A DNA stretch of 64,000 bases from Streptomyces sp. CB00455. GTDB taxonomy: Bacteria > Actinomycetota > Actinomycetes > Streptomycetales > Streptomycetaceae. The DNA lies in the NCBI RefSeq assembly GCF_001905445.1, contig NZ_LIVQ01000010.1, positions 1 through 64,000 of the forward strand, read 5' to 3'. Position 1 is the first letter of the stretch. Each line of letters starts with the position of its first letter. The translations under genes were made by a program, and so were the position numbers. Positions 7,863 through 16,380 of this stretch are shown one piece after another. The notes under the pieces were generated by a model. It was not told the origin of the DNA and made no database searches. It was given only the letters and a program-made list of their open reading frames with translations.

Positions 7863-8537
7863 TCAGCCTGCCGGGACGGCTTGGGGGTCGGGGACGGGCA
7901 GAGCGATCTCGGCCCGGCAGGCGGGCGAGCCGGCCGGGTCGAAGCGGGGGAGCCTGGCGGTCGGAACGATGCCCGGGAGGAGCAGGGTCCACAGGTCGAC
8001 GATCCGTGTGCGCAGGTCGTCGCGGCCGGTGCGGACGTGGGAGGTGACCTGGATGCCGGTGAACGAACCGACCAGGAGGGTCGCGAGGCCGTGCACGTCG
8101 ATCGCGGGCAGGATGTCGCCGCGTTCCTGGGCGGGTGTCAGGCAGCCGTGGCAGATGTCGATCCACGAGTCGTACGGGGTCGGGTCCGGGTTCGTGAAGG
8201 AGCCGAACTCGATGACGAGGCGGATGCTCGCGCGGATGCGGACGTCGGTGCGCAGGCCGTGTGCCATCCGGTGCGTGAGGTCGATGACCGTCTGGAGGCC
8301 CGGGGTCTCGAAGGAGGGGACGTCCCGGAAGACCTGGAACTGTTCTTCCATCAGGGTGCGGGCGAGGACTTCCTTGGACGGGAAGTGGAAGTACAGGGCG
8401 CCCTTGGTGACTCCGGCGTGCTTGACGACGTCGCTGAGGCTGGTGCCGCCGAAGCCGGTGCCGTCGAAGGCGATGGCCGCGCCGTTGAGGATGGCCTGCC
8501 GGGTGATCTCGGCACGTGCCTGCCTGGCCCTCGCCAC
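7863..8537 (-). CDS. ArpA/ScbR-like gamma-butyrolactone receptor-type TetR regulator
   Basis: 224 aa, start GTG 8537 with CAGGAGAC upstream. The N-terminal helix-turn-helix has GVTKGALYFHFPSKE, the hallmark of the GBL receptor branch of TetR proteins. The C-terminal ligand domain follows the same family in length and pattern. Such proteins bind ARE operators and leave DNA when they bind a GBL or butenolide. An ARE-like sequence (8654-8679) upstream suggests autoregulation. It is one of four such proteins between 7.8 and 20 kb, so true receptor and pseudo-receptor cannot be told apart here. Its position between parA and the GBL island suggests the island starts here. Confidence 0.82.
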   Translation of the reverse strand: MARARQARAEITRQAILNGAAIAFDGTGFGGTSLSDVVKHAGVTKGALYFHFPSKEVLARTLMEEQFQVFRDVPSFETPGLQTVIDLTHRMAHGLRTDVRIRASIRLVIEFGSFTNPDPTPYDSWIDICHGCLTPAQERGDILPAIDVHGLATLLVGSFTGIQVTSHVRTGRDDLRTRIVDLWTLLLPGIVPTARLPRFDPAGSPACRAEIALPVPDPQAVPAG

Positions 8538-8554
8538 GTGTGCGTCTCCTGGTC

Positions 8555-8595
8555 GGTCTGCGGTCTGCGGTCTGCGGTCTGCGGTCTGCGGTCTG
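8555..8595. repeat. tandem heptamer GGTCTGC, about 6 copies
   Basis: Five exact GGTCTGC units and a partial sixth directly upstream of the TetR ribosome binding site, within its 5' leader on the minus strand. Copy-number change would alter leader length. Confidence 0.85.
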
Positions 8596-8653
8596 GTCGT
8601 CTGGTCGTCCGGGGGTGGTCTGTACGGGGCAATCTAGTGGGGCCTCGTCAAGG

Positions 8654-8679
8654 GAAACCAGTCGATAAGTACCTTCTGG
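8654..8679. promoter_or_regulatory. weak ARE-like operator upstream of the TetR gene
   Basis: The stretch AAACCAGTCGATAAGTACC followed by TTCTGG shares ACCTTCTGG with the clearer ARE at 16292-16318 and has the AACC...GG spacing of receptor operators. The palindrome is poor, so this is a tentative call. Confidence 0.35.
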
Positions 8680-8721
8680 CGGGTGGGGGCGGCGGCGGTG
8701 GCGTGTGGGAGGGCGGACGGC

Positions 8722-8747
8722 GTTAACGGCGTTAACGCCGTTAACGG
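8722..8747. repeat. TTAACGNCGTTAA palindromes in an intergenic gap
   Basis: Three overlapping copies between the AhpD-like and TetR genes, outside coding sequence, identical in type to those in tap and parB. Confidence 0.85.
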
Positions 8748-8782
8748 TCAGCCCCTCTTGATGCCCTTGACGCTCCGCCCGG

Positions 8783-9241
8783 TCAGGCCCAGGGAGTGCC
8801 CGCCTGCTGGTGGGTGGCGAGGTTGATGCGGTTCCAGACGTTGACCATGGAGATGGAGAGGAGCAGGGCGGCGAGCTGCTCCTCGTCGTAGTGCCTGGCC
8901 GCCTCCTCGTAGACGTCGTCGGGGACGGCATTGCTGCGGTCGGCGACGCGGGTCACGGCCTCGGCGAGGGCGAGGGCGGCGCGCTCGGCGTCCGAGAAGT
9001 ACGGGGTGTCGCGCCAGCCGGCAATGACGTGGATGCGGTCGTCGGTCTCGCCCAGCTTCTTGGCGATCTTGTGGTGCATGTCGAGGCAGACGCCGCAGCC
9101 GTTGATCTGGCTGGCCCGGATGTGGACCAGTTCGAGGGTGCGCTCGCTGATGCCGGTGGCGGTGACGGTCTTGCCGACTGCGATGAGGGCCGCCATGGCG
9201 CCGGGGACGACGAGGGCCGGGTTTCCCATGCGTGCGGTCAT
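8783..9241 (-). CDS. AhpD/carboxymuconolactone decarboxylase-fold protein
   Basis: 152 aa. The CGVCLDMHHK motif gives the Cys-x-x-Cys plus His pattern of AhpD-type peroxidases (here CGVC), and the whole length fits the single-domain CMD family. Such proteins reduce hydroperoxides or act as small redox helpers; carboxymuconolactone decarboxylase activity itself is unlikely because the CxxC pair marks the AhpD branch. It lies 46 bases downstream of the flavin monooxygenase gene on the same strand, so the two may be co-transcribed, and a protective role against flavin by-products is plausible. That link is inference. Confidence 0.8.
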   Translation of the reverse strand: MTARMGNPALVVPGAMAALIAVGKTVTATGISERTLELVHIRASQINGCGVCLDMHHKIAKKLGETDDRIHVIAGWRDTPYFSDAERAALALAEAVTRVADRSNAVPDDVYEEAARHYDEEQLAALLLSISMVNVWNRINLATHQQAGTPWA

Positions 9242-9287
9242 TGCGTTCTCCCTGGGTGGTTCTGGTGTGGGGCCCTGGTGTGGGCCC

Positions 9288-10613
9288 TCACTGAACTGAC
9301 GGAGTGGGGAGCGGAAATGTGACAGCTTCCGGGAGGTTCATTTCGGCGGCGGGGTCCCGGCGGGGTGCGAGGGTCCCTGCGCCTGGGCGTGCGGGCGGGT
9401 AGGAGGGGAGCGCGAGGGTGGTGGCTTTCGCGCCCGCTTTCAGCATCCGGTCGAGGATGCGGCGCCGGCTGAGCAGGCCGTTGCGCAGGCGCAGGCCGAG
9501 TTTGGTGGACGGGGCCAGGAAGGGGCCCGTACGGTCACCTCCCTTCTGGCAGCCCTGGGCGTAGGGCCGCAGGAGGGACTCGTAGCGGGCGAAGGCGGCC
9601 CGGTGGTCCTCGGGTGAGCGGGCGAGCTCCCCCGCCAGGACGTACGCCGCCACGATTCCGGTGCCTGTGCCCATGCCGCCGAGGGTGGCACCGCAGGCGG
9701 CGTCGCCGACGAGGGCGATCCGGCCGCTGGACCAGACGGGGACGTCGGCGCGGCTGATCGAGTCGAAGTAGAGGTCGTCGGCGGCGGCGAGTGTGTCGAG
9801 GAGGTCGCGGACCTTCCAGGGCATGCCGGTGAAGGCCTGTTCGAGGAGGGCCTTCTGCGCCTCGGGGTCGTGGCGGTCGTAGGTGAATTCCGGGGAGGCG
9901 AAGAGGAAGAAGGCACCGGCGCGGGTGGGGTCGGTGTGACCGGCGCCGACGGCGGCCAGGCGGCCGGGGGCGTTGTAGCCGACGGAGCCGGCGCCGGGGC
10001 GGAGGCCGAGGCGGTTGGGGAGGCTCCAGGTGGCGACGTAGTGGCCGAGGTGGGTGACGTGGTCGGCCTCGGGGCCGAAGGCGAGGCGGCGGACGTTGGA
10101 GTGGATGCCGTCGGCGCCGATGACGAGGTCGAAGGTGCGGGGCGGGGCGGTCCGGAAGGTGACGTCCACGCCGCTCGGGGTCTGGCTGAGGGAGGTGATG
10201 GAGTCCCCGAAGACGTACTCCGCGAAGGGGAGGGAGGCGTCGTGGAGAACACGGGAGAGGTCGCCGCGCAGGACCTCGATGTCGCCGCCCGCGAACTGGG
10301 CGGGAAGGTGGAGCAGGCGGCGGCCGTCGGCGTCGACGAACGTCATGGGACTGCCGCCGGTCTGGACGCGGCGGAGGTCTTCGAGGATGCCCATGCGCCG
10401 CAGGACGCAGAGGTGGGTCGCGCCGCGGAAGTCGACGGCCTGGCCGCCGGGGCGGAGGGCGGCGGCGAGTTCTACGACGGTGGGGCGGAAGCCGTGGTGG
10501 CCGAGCCAGAAGGCGAGGGCGGGGCCGGCGACGCTCGCGCCGGATATGAGGACGGTGCGGGGTGCGGGCGTCGTCGGCGGCGTGGGGGCGGGGCACGGTG
10601 TGGGGTGCGGCAT
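9288..10613 (-). CDS. FAD-dependent aromatic-type monooxygenase
   Basis: 441 aa from ATG 10613, preceded by GGAGACCACC. The N-terminus has a dinucleotide-binding fold (LISGASVAGPALAFWL, the GxGxxG variant of this family). Arg-rich GGQAVDFRG follows, then the internal DG-like motif and RIALVGDAACG (the GD motif contacting FAD ribose). This places it in the PHBH/TetX group of single-component hydroxylases. Its divergent neighbour is a TetR gene with shared operator palindromes at 10635-10671, the usual arrangement for a substrate-induced detoxifying or tailoring oxygenase. The substrate is unknown. Confidence 0.85.
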   Translation of the reverse strand: MPHPTPCPAPTPPTTPAPRTVLISGASVAGPALAFWLGHHGFRPTVVELAAALRPGGQAVDFRGATHLCVLRRMGILEDLRRVQTGGSPMTFVDADGRRLLHLPAQFAGGDIEVLRGDLSRVLHDASLPFAEYVFGDSITSLSQTPSGVDVTFRTAPPRTFDLVIGADGIHSNVRRLAFGPEADHVTHLGHYVATWSLPNRLGLRPGAGSVGYNAPGRLAAVGAGHTDPTRAGAFFLFASPEFTYDRHDPEAQKALLEQAFTGMPWKVRDLLDTLAAADDLYFDSISRADVPVWSSGRIALVGDAACGATLGGMGTGTGIVAAYVLAGELARSPEDHRAAFARYESLLRPYAQGCQKGGDRTGPFLAPSTKLGLRLRNGLLSRRRILDRMLKAGAKATTLALPSYPPARPGAGTLAPRRDPAAEMNLPEAVTFPLPTPSVQ

Positions 10614-10634
10614 GGTGGTCTCCTGCGGATAACT

Positions 10635-10671
10635 GTGTCCGATGGACACTGAAACGGTACCGTGTACGGTA
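10635..10671. promoter_or_regulatory. operator palindromes between monooxygenase and TetR genes
   Basis: Two inverted repeats occupy the 91-bp divergent gap: GTGTCC-GAT-GGACAC (10635-10649) and TACCGT-GT-ACGGTA (10658-10671). The second is a typical TetR operator shape. Both probably bind the product of the adjacent TetR gene. Confidence 0.6.
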
Positions 10672-10704
10672 GACGCAGTTTTGGTGCGAGCGCAAGGGGA
10701 TCCG

Positions 10705-11523
10705 ATGTCGAGTGAGCAGTGGGGCGCGGCCGTGCGGTTGTTGTGGGGGCCGCAGGTCCGGTCCGCGCGGGGGCCCAAGCGGGGGCTGACGCTGGAGGGG
10801 ATCGCTCGGGCGGGGATCGGGATCGCGGATGCGGAGGGATTGGGCGCCGTCTCCATGCAGCGCGTGGCCGGGGAGCTGGCGGTCACGAAGATGGCGCTGT
10901 ACCGGTACGTGCCGGGGAAGGCCGAGTTGGTGGCGTTGATGGTGGAGGGCGCGATGCCTGTGCCTGTGCCTGTGCCTGTGGCGCCGGGTGCGGGTGCGGG
11001 CTCTGGGGCGGGGGGCGGGGGGTGGCGGGAGCAGTTGGAGTCGTGGGCGCGGGAGCTGTACGAAGGGTTCAGGCGCCATCCGTGGATGTTGGAGGCGACG
11101 GTCGGGGTACGGGTGATGGGGCCTCGGGAGCTGGGATGGATGGAGCGTGCGCTCGCGGCGCTGGACGGCTGTGGGCTGAGCGGGGCCGAGGCGATGGACG
11201 CGGTGGTGCTGCTGTCCGGGCACGTACGGGGGATCGCGGAGCAGGAGCGGGCGGCCGGGCCGGGGGGTGTGGGTGCGGAGGGTGAGGGTGCCGGGGGTGC
11301 CGGGGAGGGGCCTGATGCGCAGCTCGCGGTGATGCTGGGCGAGGTGATGCGGACGCAAGGGGCGGATTTCCCGGCGCTCGGGGCGGCGTTGGCGTCGGCG
11401 AGGGAGCACGGGGGGAGGGACCAGGCGCTGGAGTTCGGGCTGGAGCGGATCCTGGACGGGCTCGGGATGTTGGTGTCCCGGCGGGCGGTGGCCCGGCGTG
11501 CGGGTGGGGCGGGCGAGTCGTAA
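10705..11523 (+). CDS. TetR-family regulator with TetR_C-like C-terminal domain
   Basis: 272 aa from ATG 10705 (AAGGGGA four bases upstream; the frame from 10642 has no ribosome site). The HTH is AVSMQRVAGELAVTKMALYRYVPGK, with MALYRYV rather than the ALYFHF of GBL receptors, so it belongs to the tetracycline-repressor-like branch. Residues about 80-100 contain a PVPVPV run coded by a CCTGTG repeat, and another low-complexity Gly/Glu insert follows. It is divergent from the FAD monooxygenase and most likely represses it until an aromatic ligand binds. Its stop codon lies within the first TTAACG repeat of the adjoining array. Confidence 0.8.
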   Translation: MSSEQWGAAVRLLWGPQVRSARGPKRGLTLEGIARAGIGIADAEGLGAVSMQRVAGELAVTKMALYRYVPGKAELVALMVEGAMPVPVPVPVAPGAGAGSGAGGGGWREQLESWARELYEGFRRHPWMLEATVGVRVMGPRELGWMERALAALDGCGLSGAEAMDAVVLLSGHVRGIAEQERAAGPGGVGAEGEGAGGAGEGPDAQLAVMLGEVMRTQGADFPALGAALASAREHGGRDQALEFGLERILDGLGMLVSRRAVARRAGGAGES

Positions 11524-12267
11524 CGGCGTTAACGGCGTTAACGGCGTTAACAGTCCTGGATTGGGGCGCCGCGGTGTTAACGCCGTTAAGGGTGGCTCGT
11601 TCTGGGCTGGAGGGCGGAGGGCCCAGGCGCCGGGGCGCCGCTTGGCGCGGCGGGGAGCGAGTGGCGTTAACGGCGTTAACGGTCCTGGGCTCGGGCTCGG
11701 TGTGCGTCGGGTGTTAACGCCGTTAACGCTCCTCCCGGGCGGGGCGCCGGGGGGCGGGACCGGTCGGCCGACCGTTAACGCCGTTAATGGTTTGCCTGCT
11801 CTCGGGGTGGGGCCGGGGGTACGGTGCCGGTTGCCGCTCTGGCTGTCCTGTGGCGGGCGAATGGTGGCCCAGTCGAGCGGTCGTTAACGCCGTTAACGGT
11901 CCTGGGTCGGGGCTCAGGGTGCGTCGGGGTGTTAACGCCGTTAAGGCTCCCTCTGGCGAGGTGCCGGGGGCGGGACCGGTCAGGCGACACCGTTAACGCC
12001 GTTAACGCCGTTAACGGTCTTCCCGTTTTGGGGGGTGGGGCCCGGGGGTGCGGTGCCGGTTGCCGCTCGGGCAAGCGCGGGTCCGTACGCCTTGCCTCGC
12101 GGTGGTGGGCGTCAACGCAGTGAAGACGTCTGGGGAGGGCGGCGGTCCGGCGTTAACGGCGTTCATGGCGGGAACGGGCAGCGGCCTGGAACCGCGGCGG
12201 GTGGGAAGCGTTAACGGCGTTAACGGTCCGCGGCCGGGAGCGGGCGGGGTGTTAACGGCGTTAACGG
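11518..12267. repeat. array of TTAACGNCGTTAA palindromes, candidate centromere
   Basis: This 750-bp gap has no gene. It holds about eleven sites or clusters of the palindrome TTAACGNCGTTAA, at 11518-11551, 11576-11589, 11666-11682, 11713-11728, 11774-11790, 11883-11899, 11931-11945, 11992-12017, 12152-12166, 12210-12226 and 12251-12267. A higher-order unit of about 218 bp is also visible: the stretch from 11683 to about 11835 recurs from 11900 to about 12065 with shared TCCTGGG, GGGACCGGTC and CGGTGCCGGTTGCCGCTC segments. Site density and the nearby parAB operon suggest the ParB-binding centromere. Confidence 0.8.
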
Positions 12268-12280
12268 GGTGGGGTGGGGG

Positions 12281-13030
12281 TCATCGGGTTGTCCAGCCGC
12301 CGTCCACCGACAAGGTCGTGCCGAGGACGAAAGAGGCGCGGTCGCTGCACAGCCAGACGGCCGCCTCCGCGATCTCCGTCGGGCTCGCGATGCGGGGGAG
12401 GGGGGCCGACTGGAGGAGGACCTCTTCCATCGCCGGGTTCTCCTGGAGCCAGGCGTCGATCATTTCGCTGCGCGTGGAGCCGGGGGCGATGGCGTTGACG
12501 CGGATGCCCTGGGCGGCGTACTCGGATGCGGCGGCCTTGGTGAAGCCCAGGACCGCGTGCTTGGACGCGATATAGGCCGCCGTGACCGGGGTGGCGACCA
12601 GGCCGGCGGTGCTGCTGTTGTTCACGATCGAGCCGCCACCGCCGGCCAGCATCGCGCGGATCTCGTGGCGCATGCAGTTCCAGACGCCGCGGACGTTGGT
12701 GTCCATGACGGAGTCGTACGTGTCCTCGTCCAGCAGGTGCATCGGCTTGGGGGTCGCGCCGATGCCCGCGTTGTTGAAGGCCGCGTCCAGGCGGCCGTAC
12801 GTGGTGACGGCCGCCTTGACGGCGCGGGCCACGTCCTCGGTGCGGGAGACGTCGGCGACCACGTACTGGGCCTGGTGGCCGGCGGTGCGCAGTTCTTCCA
12901 TGAGGAGCGCCAGTTGTGGTTCGCGGCGGGCCACCAGGGTCACCGAGGCGCCCTCACGGCAGAACACGCGTGCGGCGGCCGCGCCGATGCCCGCGCTCGC
13001 GCCCGTGATCAGCGCCGATTTGCCCGTCAT
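12281..13030 (-). CDS. SDR-family oxidoreductase
   Basis: 249 aa from ATG 13030; the longer frame adds an unlikely leader. Classical SDR features are TGASAGIGAAAA (NAD(P) binding), NNAG, the Ser at SSTAG, the Tyr-Lys pair YIASK, and a C-terminal TLSVDGG typical of FabG-like dehydrogenases. The Arg after the beta-2 strand (VARRE) suggests NADP preference. It lies between the palindrome array and the AfsA gene on the same strand as the latter. A role in reducing a butenolide or GBL precursor is possible because AfsA loci often carry a reductase, but a general dehydrogenase is equally possible. The Shine-Dalgarno is weak. Confidence 0.8.
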   Translation of the reverse strand: MTGKSALITGASAGIGAAAARVFCREGASVTLVARREPQLALLMEELRTAGHQAQYVVADVSRTEDVARAVKAAVTTYGRLDAAFNNAGIGATPKPMHLLDEDTYDSVMDTNVRGVWNCMRHEIRAMLAGGGGSIVNNSSTAGLVATPVTAAYIASKHAVLGFTKAAASEYAAQGIRVNAIAPGSTRSEMIDAWLQENPAMEEVLLQSAPLPRIASPTEIAEAAVWLCSDRASFVLGTTLSVDGGWTTR

Positions 13031-13091
13031 CAAAGAACTGCTGGTCCCCCCGGTCACCGCGCGACCGTAACACGGTGGGATGGAACGTGTG

Positions 13092-13263
13092 ATGACGAGA
13101 AAAATCCTGCCGGTGACCGGAGCCACCGGATTTGTCGGTTCCGCACTGATGGGACGCCGCGAGGGACGGCGGCCGGCCGCAGTGCAGGGGAACGGATCTT
13201 GCCGGGGAGCCGGAGTCGGTGGACGCGGTGATCCGGCTCACCGGTGAGCAGATGAAGAGATGA
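13092..13263 (+). pseudogene. remnant of an NAD(P)-dependent epimerase/reductase gene
   Basis: From ATG 13092 the frame reads MTRKILPVTGATGFVGSAL, the Rossmann start of extended SDR epimerases, then runs into Arg/Gly-rich noise and a stop. In another frame the last bases (13214-13263) read ESVDAVIRLTGEQMKR and a stop, like a real C-terminus. I read this as a gene reduced to its two ends by an internal deletion. Epimerase/dehydratase genes often sit beside afsA homologues, so this may be a lost partner of the adjoining synthase. Confidence 0.55.
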
Positions 13264-13486
13264 GCAGTTGGCTCGGCCTGATCGAAGGGACAACCCTGAG
13301 GGGTCCCGGACGGCCGGGATGCGGTGGTGCGGTGGTACGTCTACGCCCCCGGGGGAATCGCTGCTGGTTCGGCGGGTCCGGGGCCGGGGGTCGGCGGCCC
13401 CGGCCGTGGGAGCTGGTGTCACCGCAGGGGGTGCGGCTCGGGGGCAGCGGGGGGAGCAGGGATACGGGCGGGGTGGGGCGGGCGGG
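13264..13486. other. spacer without a supported gene
   Basis: 223 bp between the epimerase remnant and the AfsA-type gene. Plus-strand G-rich, no convincing frame or ribosome site. No clear hairpin was seen. Confidence 0.4.
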
Positions 13487-14443
13487 TCAGGCTGCGCCGG
13501 TCACCGTTGAGGTGAAGACGGTGCGGCCTTCCTGGTGGCCGACGACCTCGACGCGGCCGGGGGCGAGCAGGGTGGCGTCGACCCAGCACGGGGTGTCCAG
13601 CTCCGCGTACTGGAGGAACTCGGTGGACAGGCCGGCGGGGGTGAACGCGCCGGGGAGGTGCAGCCCGCAGGCGGCCTGACGGGCGGCTTCGACCAGCACC
13701 ATGCCGGGGTGGTGGTCGTTGGCGTGCTCGAAGAGGATCGGGTGGTCCAGGTCGGGGTTCAACAGCCAGCGGCCGGGCCGGTCGCCGGGGGCGAGGACCA
13801 CGTCGAAGGGCAGCAGCCGGCCGGCGGACGCGGCGGGGACGGGCGTACGACGGGCCATCGGGTCCGCTATGCCGGCGTGGCCGCGGTCGCCGCGCAGTCG
13901 GCGGTAGGTGGCGGGGGCGACGCAGGCGAAGCGGGATGTGCCGGAAGCGGCAAGTTGCCCGTCGCGGTGGATGTCGACCTGGAGGAAGCCGGAGAACCGG
14001 TTGCCCTTCCAGCCGAAGTCCGTGCACCTCGCGGTGATGTCGAGTTCGCTGGGGCCCCGGCCGATGCGCAGCTGCTCGGGGTGGGACGTGAAGTCCAGGC
14101 TCCACAGCAGGACGTTGTGACCGAGGGGTACCCCGTACACGGCGTGGCACAGGTAGAGCCCCGCCTGTCTGATGGTCTCGCCGGCCTGCACCGGGTCGTG
14201 GCTGGTGCCGTCGGCGCTGGTGAAGAAGGTGTGGGCGCGGGGCCACTGCCCGGTGAGGGAGAAGGTGTCGTCGGACAGGCGGTCGCACCCGGTCAGGAAG
14301 ACCTCGGCGAGCGAAGTGCGGTGGACGTACTCCCTGGGCACCGTCCTGGTCAGGACCGGGGCCTCGTTGCAGCGAGTCCAGGCCTCCGCCGTACCCCGCA
14401 GGGGGAGAACGGGCGCATCGTTCCGGATCGTCAGCATGGTCAT
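13487..14443 (-). CDS. AfsA-family gamma-butyrolactone/butenolide synthase
   Basis: 318 aa from ATG 14443 (GGGAGAGG upstream). Two AfsA hotdog-like repeats are visible. The first begins VPREYVHRTSLAEVFLT and runs to about 165. The second contains FDVVLAPGDRPG, HPILFEHANDHHPGMVLVEAARQA and FTPAGLSTEFLQYAELD. AfsA enzymes condense a beta-ketoacyl-ACP/CoA with dihydroxyacetone phosphate, the first step to GBL or butenolide signals. An ARE lies at 14501-14525 in its promoter region, so expression is probably controlled by one of the local receptors. It is divergent from a P450 gene, as in linear-plasmid GBL loci where a P450 finishes the signal. Confidence 0.92.
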   Translation of the reverse strand: MTMLTIRNDAPVLPLRGTAEAWTRCNEAPVLTRTVPREYVHRTSLAEVFLTGCDRLSDDTFSLTGQWPRAHTFFTSADGTSHDPVQAGETIRQAGLYLCHAVYGVPLGHNVLLWSLDFTSHPEQLRIGRGPSELDITARCTDFGWKGNRFSGFLQVDIHRDGQLAASGTSRFACVAPATYRRLRGDRGHAGIADPMARRTPVPAASAGRLLPFDVVLAPGDRPGRWLLNPDLDHPILFEHANDHHPGMVLVEAARQAACGLHLPGAFTPAGLSTEFLQYAELDTPCWVDATLLAPGRVEVVGHQEGRTVFTSTVTGAA

Positions 14444-14500
14444 GGGACCTCTCCCGCAGAGCCGTTTGACGGATGGGATGGGTTGCGTACGCGAGACGCA

Positions 14501-14525
14501 AGATACGTACTCTCCGGTTTTGTTT
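14501..14525. promoter_or_regulatory. ARE-like receptor binding site upstream of the AfsA-type gene
   Basis: AGATACGTACTCTCCGGTTT followed by TGTTT matches the GBL receptor operator pattern (A-x-ATAC...CGGTTTTGTTT). It lies 58 bases upstream of the AfsA start and also in front of the divergent P450. Confidence 0.75.
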
Positions 14526-14933
14526 GCAAGGTGCGGAGGGAGAGTGGATGTCGCCGGTGCGTGGGTGCCGGGGGGTGGGCAAACGGGATGGCACGGGGTC
14601 GCCACGACGTCCACCAGCGAATATCAGGGCGGGGGCGGCCGGACGTGGTGCGGGGGATCACGCCCCAAGTGGGAACCGGTCTTCCGGTCATATGTGCCGG
14701 TCCGGCAGGGCATCGTCACGTGTTGTTCAACGAGTGGCGTTCGAGCTGCTTTTGAATGATCGTCATGTGACCGGACGTACCTCGCAAACCATTGGCAGGC
14801 GGGGCGGGTCAATGTCAGAATCGGGGCCGCCACCGGTCGGTAAAGAACCGGATGGATGGTTTCTGAACGCAAGGTGTCGGCGGTGTGCTGCACCCTGTGA
14901 CCGATGTACGTCACCATCCTGGAGAGCTCTCAG
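14526..14933. other. divergent gap before the P450 gene
   Basis: About 400 bp without a supported gene. The plus strand carries only short frames without ribosome sites. GC falls around 14740-14900, as expected for promoter DNA serving the P450. Confidence 0.4.
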
Positions 14934-16199
14934 ATGAACAACCGTCAGTGCCCCATAGCGATCGACCTCTCCGGAGCGGAGATGCACGCCGAGGCGGCGC
15001 GCATCCGTGAGCAGGCGCCGGCGACCCCGGTGCTGCTGCCCGGCGGGGTGACCGCCTGGGCCGTCAACCGGCACGCGGACATCCGCAGGCTGCTGGTGGA
15101 CCCGAGGGTGTCGAAGGACGCCTACCGGCACTGGCCGGCGTGGATCAGCGGAGAGGTCGGCAACGAATGGCCGCTGGCGATCTGGGTGTCCGTACAGAAC
15201 ATGATCACCGCCTACGGCGCCGAGCACACGCGCCTGCGCAAGCCGGTGGCCGCCGCCTTCACCTCGCGACGCGTGATCGCGCTGCGGCCGCGCATCGAGG
15301 AGGTCGTGGACGAGCTGCTGGACGGCCTGGCCGCGCTGCCGCCCGGCCAGGTGATCGACCTGCGGGCGGAGTTCGCGCACGAGCTGCCGACCCGCATGGT
15401 CTTCGAGCTCTTCGGGATCCCGGAGCGGTCGTGGGCCCCCTTGCACAAGATCATCAAAGCCTTCTTCGACACGACGATCACGGTCGAGGCCGCGCAGCAG
15501 AACGCCGTCGACCTGGACCTGACGATGGCCGACCTGGTCGCCCACCGGCGGGAGCACCCCGGGGAGGACCTCACCAGTGTGCTGATCGCCGCCCGGGACT
15601 CGGGCGGCGAGGAGGACGGGGCGGCGCGGCTCAGCGAGAAGGAGCTGGTCGACAACCTGATCCTGCTCTTCACGGCCGGGTACGAGACCACCGTCAACCT
15701 CATCTGCACCGCTCTGGACGAACTGCTGCGCCACCCCGATCAGTTGAAGCTCGTGCGCGACGGGATCGCCTCCTGGGACGACGTGGTCGAGGAGGCGCTG
15801 CGCATCGAGCCGCCGGCCTCGTACGGGCTGCTGCGGTTCGCGGTGGAGGACATCGACATGGGCGAGGGGGTGGTGATCCCCCAGGGGGATCCGATCCTGG
15901 TGTCCTTCGGCTCGGCCGGACGGGATCCGCAGGTGCACGGGGCGGACGCGGAGCGGTTCGACGTCACCCGCGAGACGCGCGGGCAGCACCTCTCCTTCGG
16001 CTTCGGGACCCACTACTGCCTGGGCGCGACCCTGGCGCGGGCGGAGTGCGCGATCGCGGTGCAGCGCTTCTTTGAGCGGTTTCCGGCGCCGGTGCGGTCG
16101 GCTTCGGGGACCGGGGGGCTGCCGCGGGTGGCGTCGTTCATCTCCAACGGACTGCAGGGGCTTCCGGTGGTGCTGGGGCCCGAGGCCCGGGGTGTGTGA
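14934..16199 (+). CDS. cytochrome P450
   Basis: 421 aa from ATG 14934 (GGAGAG upstream; a second ATG at 14904 is possible). All P450 landmarks are present: the I-helix LLFTAGYETT (acidic residue Glu plus Thr), the K-helix EALR (ExxR) and the heme loop FGFGTHYCLG with the axial cysteine. It belongs to the soluble bacterial CYP105/107-like type and needs separate ferredoxin, not encoded nearby. Being divergent from the AfsA gene with a shared operator region, it probably oxidises the butyrolactone signal, as known for the P450 beside an AfsA gene on plasmid pSLA2-L. Antibiotic tailoring is the alternative. Confidence 0.9.
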   Translation: MNNRQCPIAIDLSGAEMHAEAARIREQAPATPVLLPGGVTAWAVNRHADIRRLLVDPRVSKDAYRHWPAWISGEVGNEWPLAIWVSVQNMITAYGAEHTRLRKPVAAAFTSRRVIALRPRIEEVVDELLDGLAALPPGQVIDLRAEFAHELPTRMVFELFGIPERSWAPLHKIIKAFFDTTITVEAAQQNAVDLDLTMADLVAHRREHPGEDLTSVLIAARDSGGEEDGAARLSEKELVDNLILLFTAGYETTVNLICTALDELLRHPDQLKLVRDGIASWDDVVEEALRIEPPASYGLLRFAVEDIDMGEGVVIPQGDPILVSFGSAGRDPQVHGADAERFDVTRETRGQHLSFGFGTHYCLGATLARAECAIAVQRFFERFPAPVRSASGTGGLPRVASFISNGLQGLPVVLGPEARGV

Positions 16200-16291
16200 G
16201 GTGGGAGGGATGGAAGCGGTGGGAGAGGGCAGGGGGGTTTTGGCGGAGAGGTGACGGATTGTGATGCTGGCCTGTGCGGGAGTGCTTGACT

Positions 16292-16318
16292 AAAATACGG
16301 ACCTTCTGGTTGGTTTTC
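16292..16318. promoter_or_regulatory. ARE-like operator and promoter of the second receptor gene
   Basis: AAAATACGGACCTTCTGG followed by TTGGTTTTC is a near-palindromic ARE. It overlaps a promoter-like TTGACT at 16287-16292 and lies 60 bp before the TetR start, which suggests autorepression. Confidence 0.7.
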
Positions 16319-16380
16319 ATGGGGTGGTGGATCCTGTACGGGGATCCGGCAAGCGCGATCCCTCGAACAACGGAGGCACC

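Noticed and set aside
9535..11409. 624-codon Arg/Pro-rich frame on the minus strand
   Set aside because: Crosses two divergent genes and their operator; composition typical of a wrong frame.
11518..12267. CRISPR array
   Set aside because: Repeats are short palindromes in variable clusters with no uniform spacers and no cas genes.
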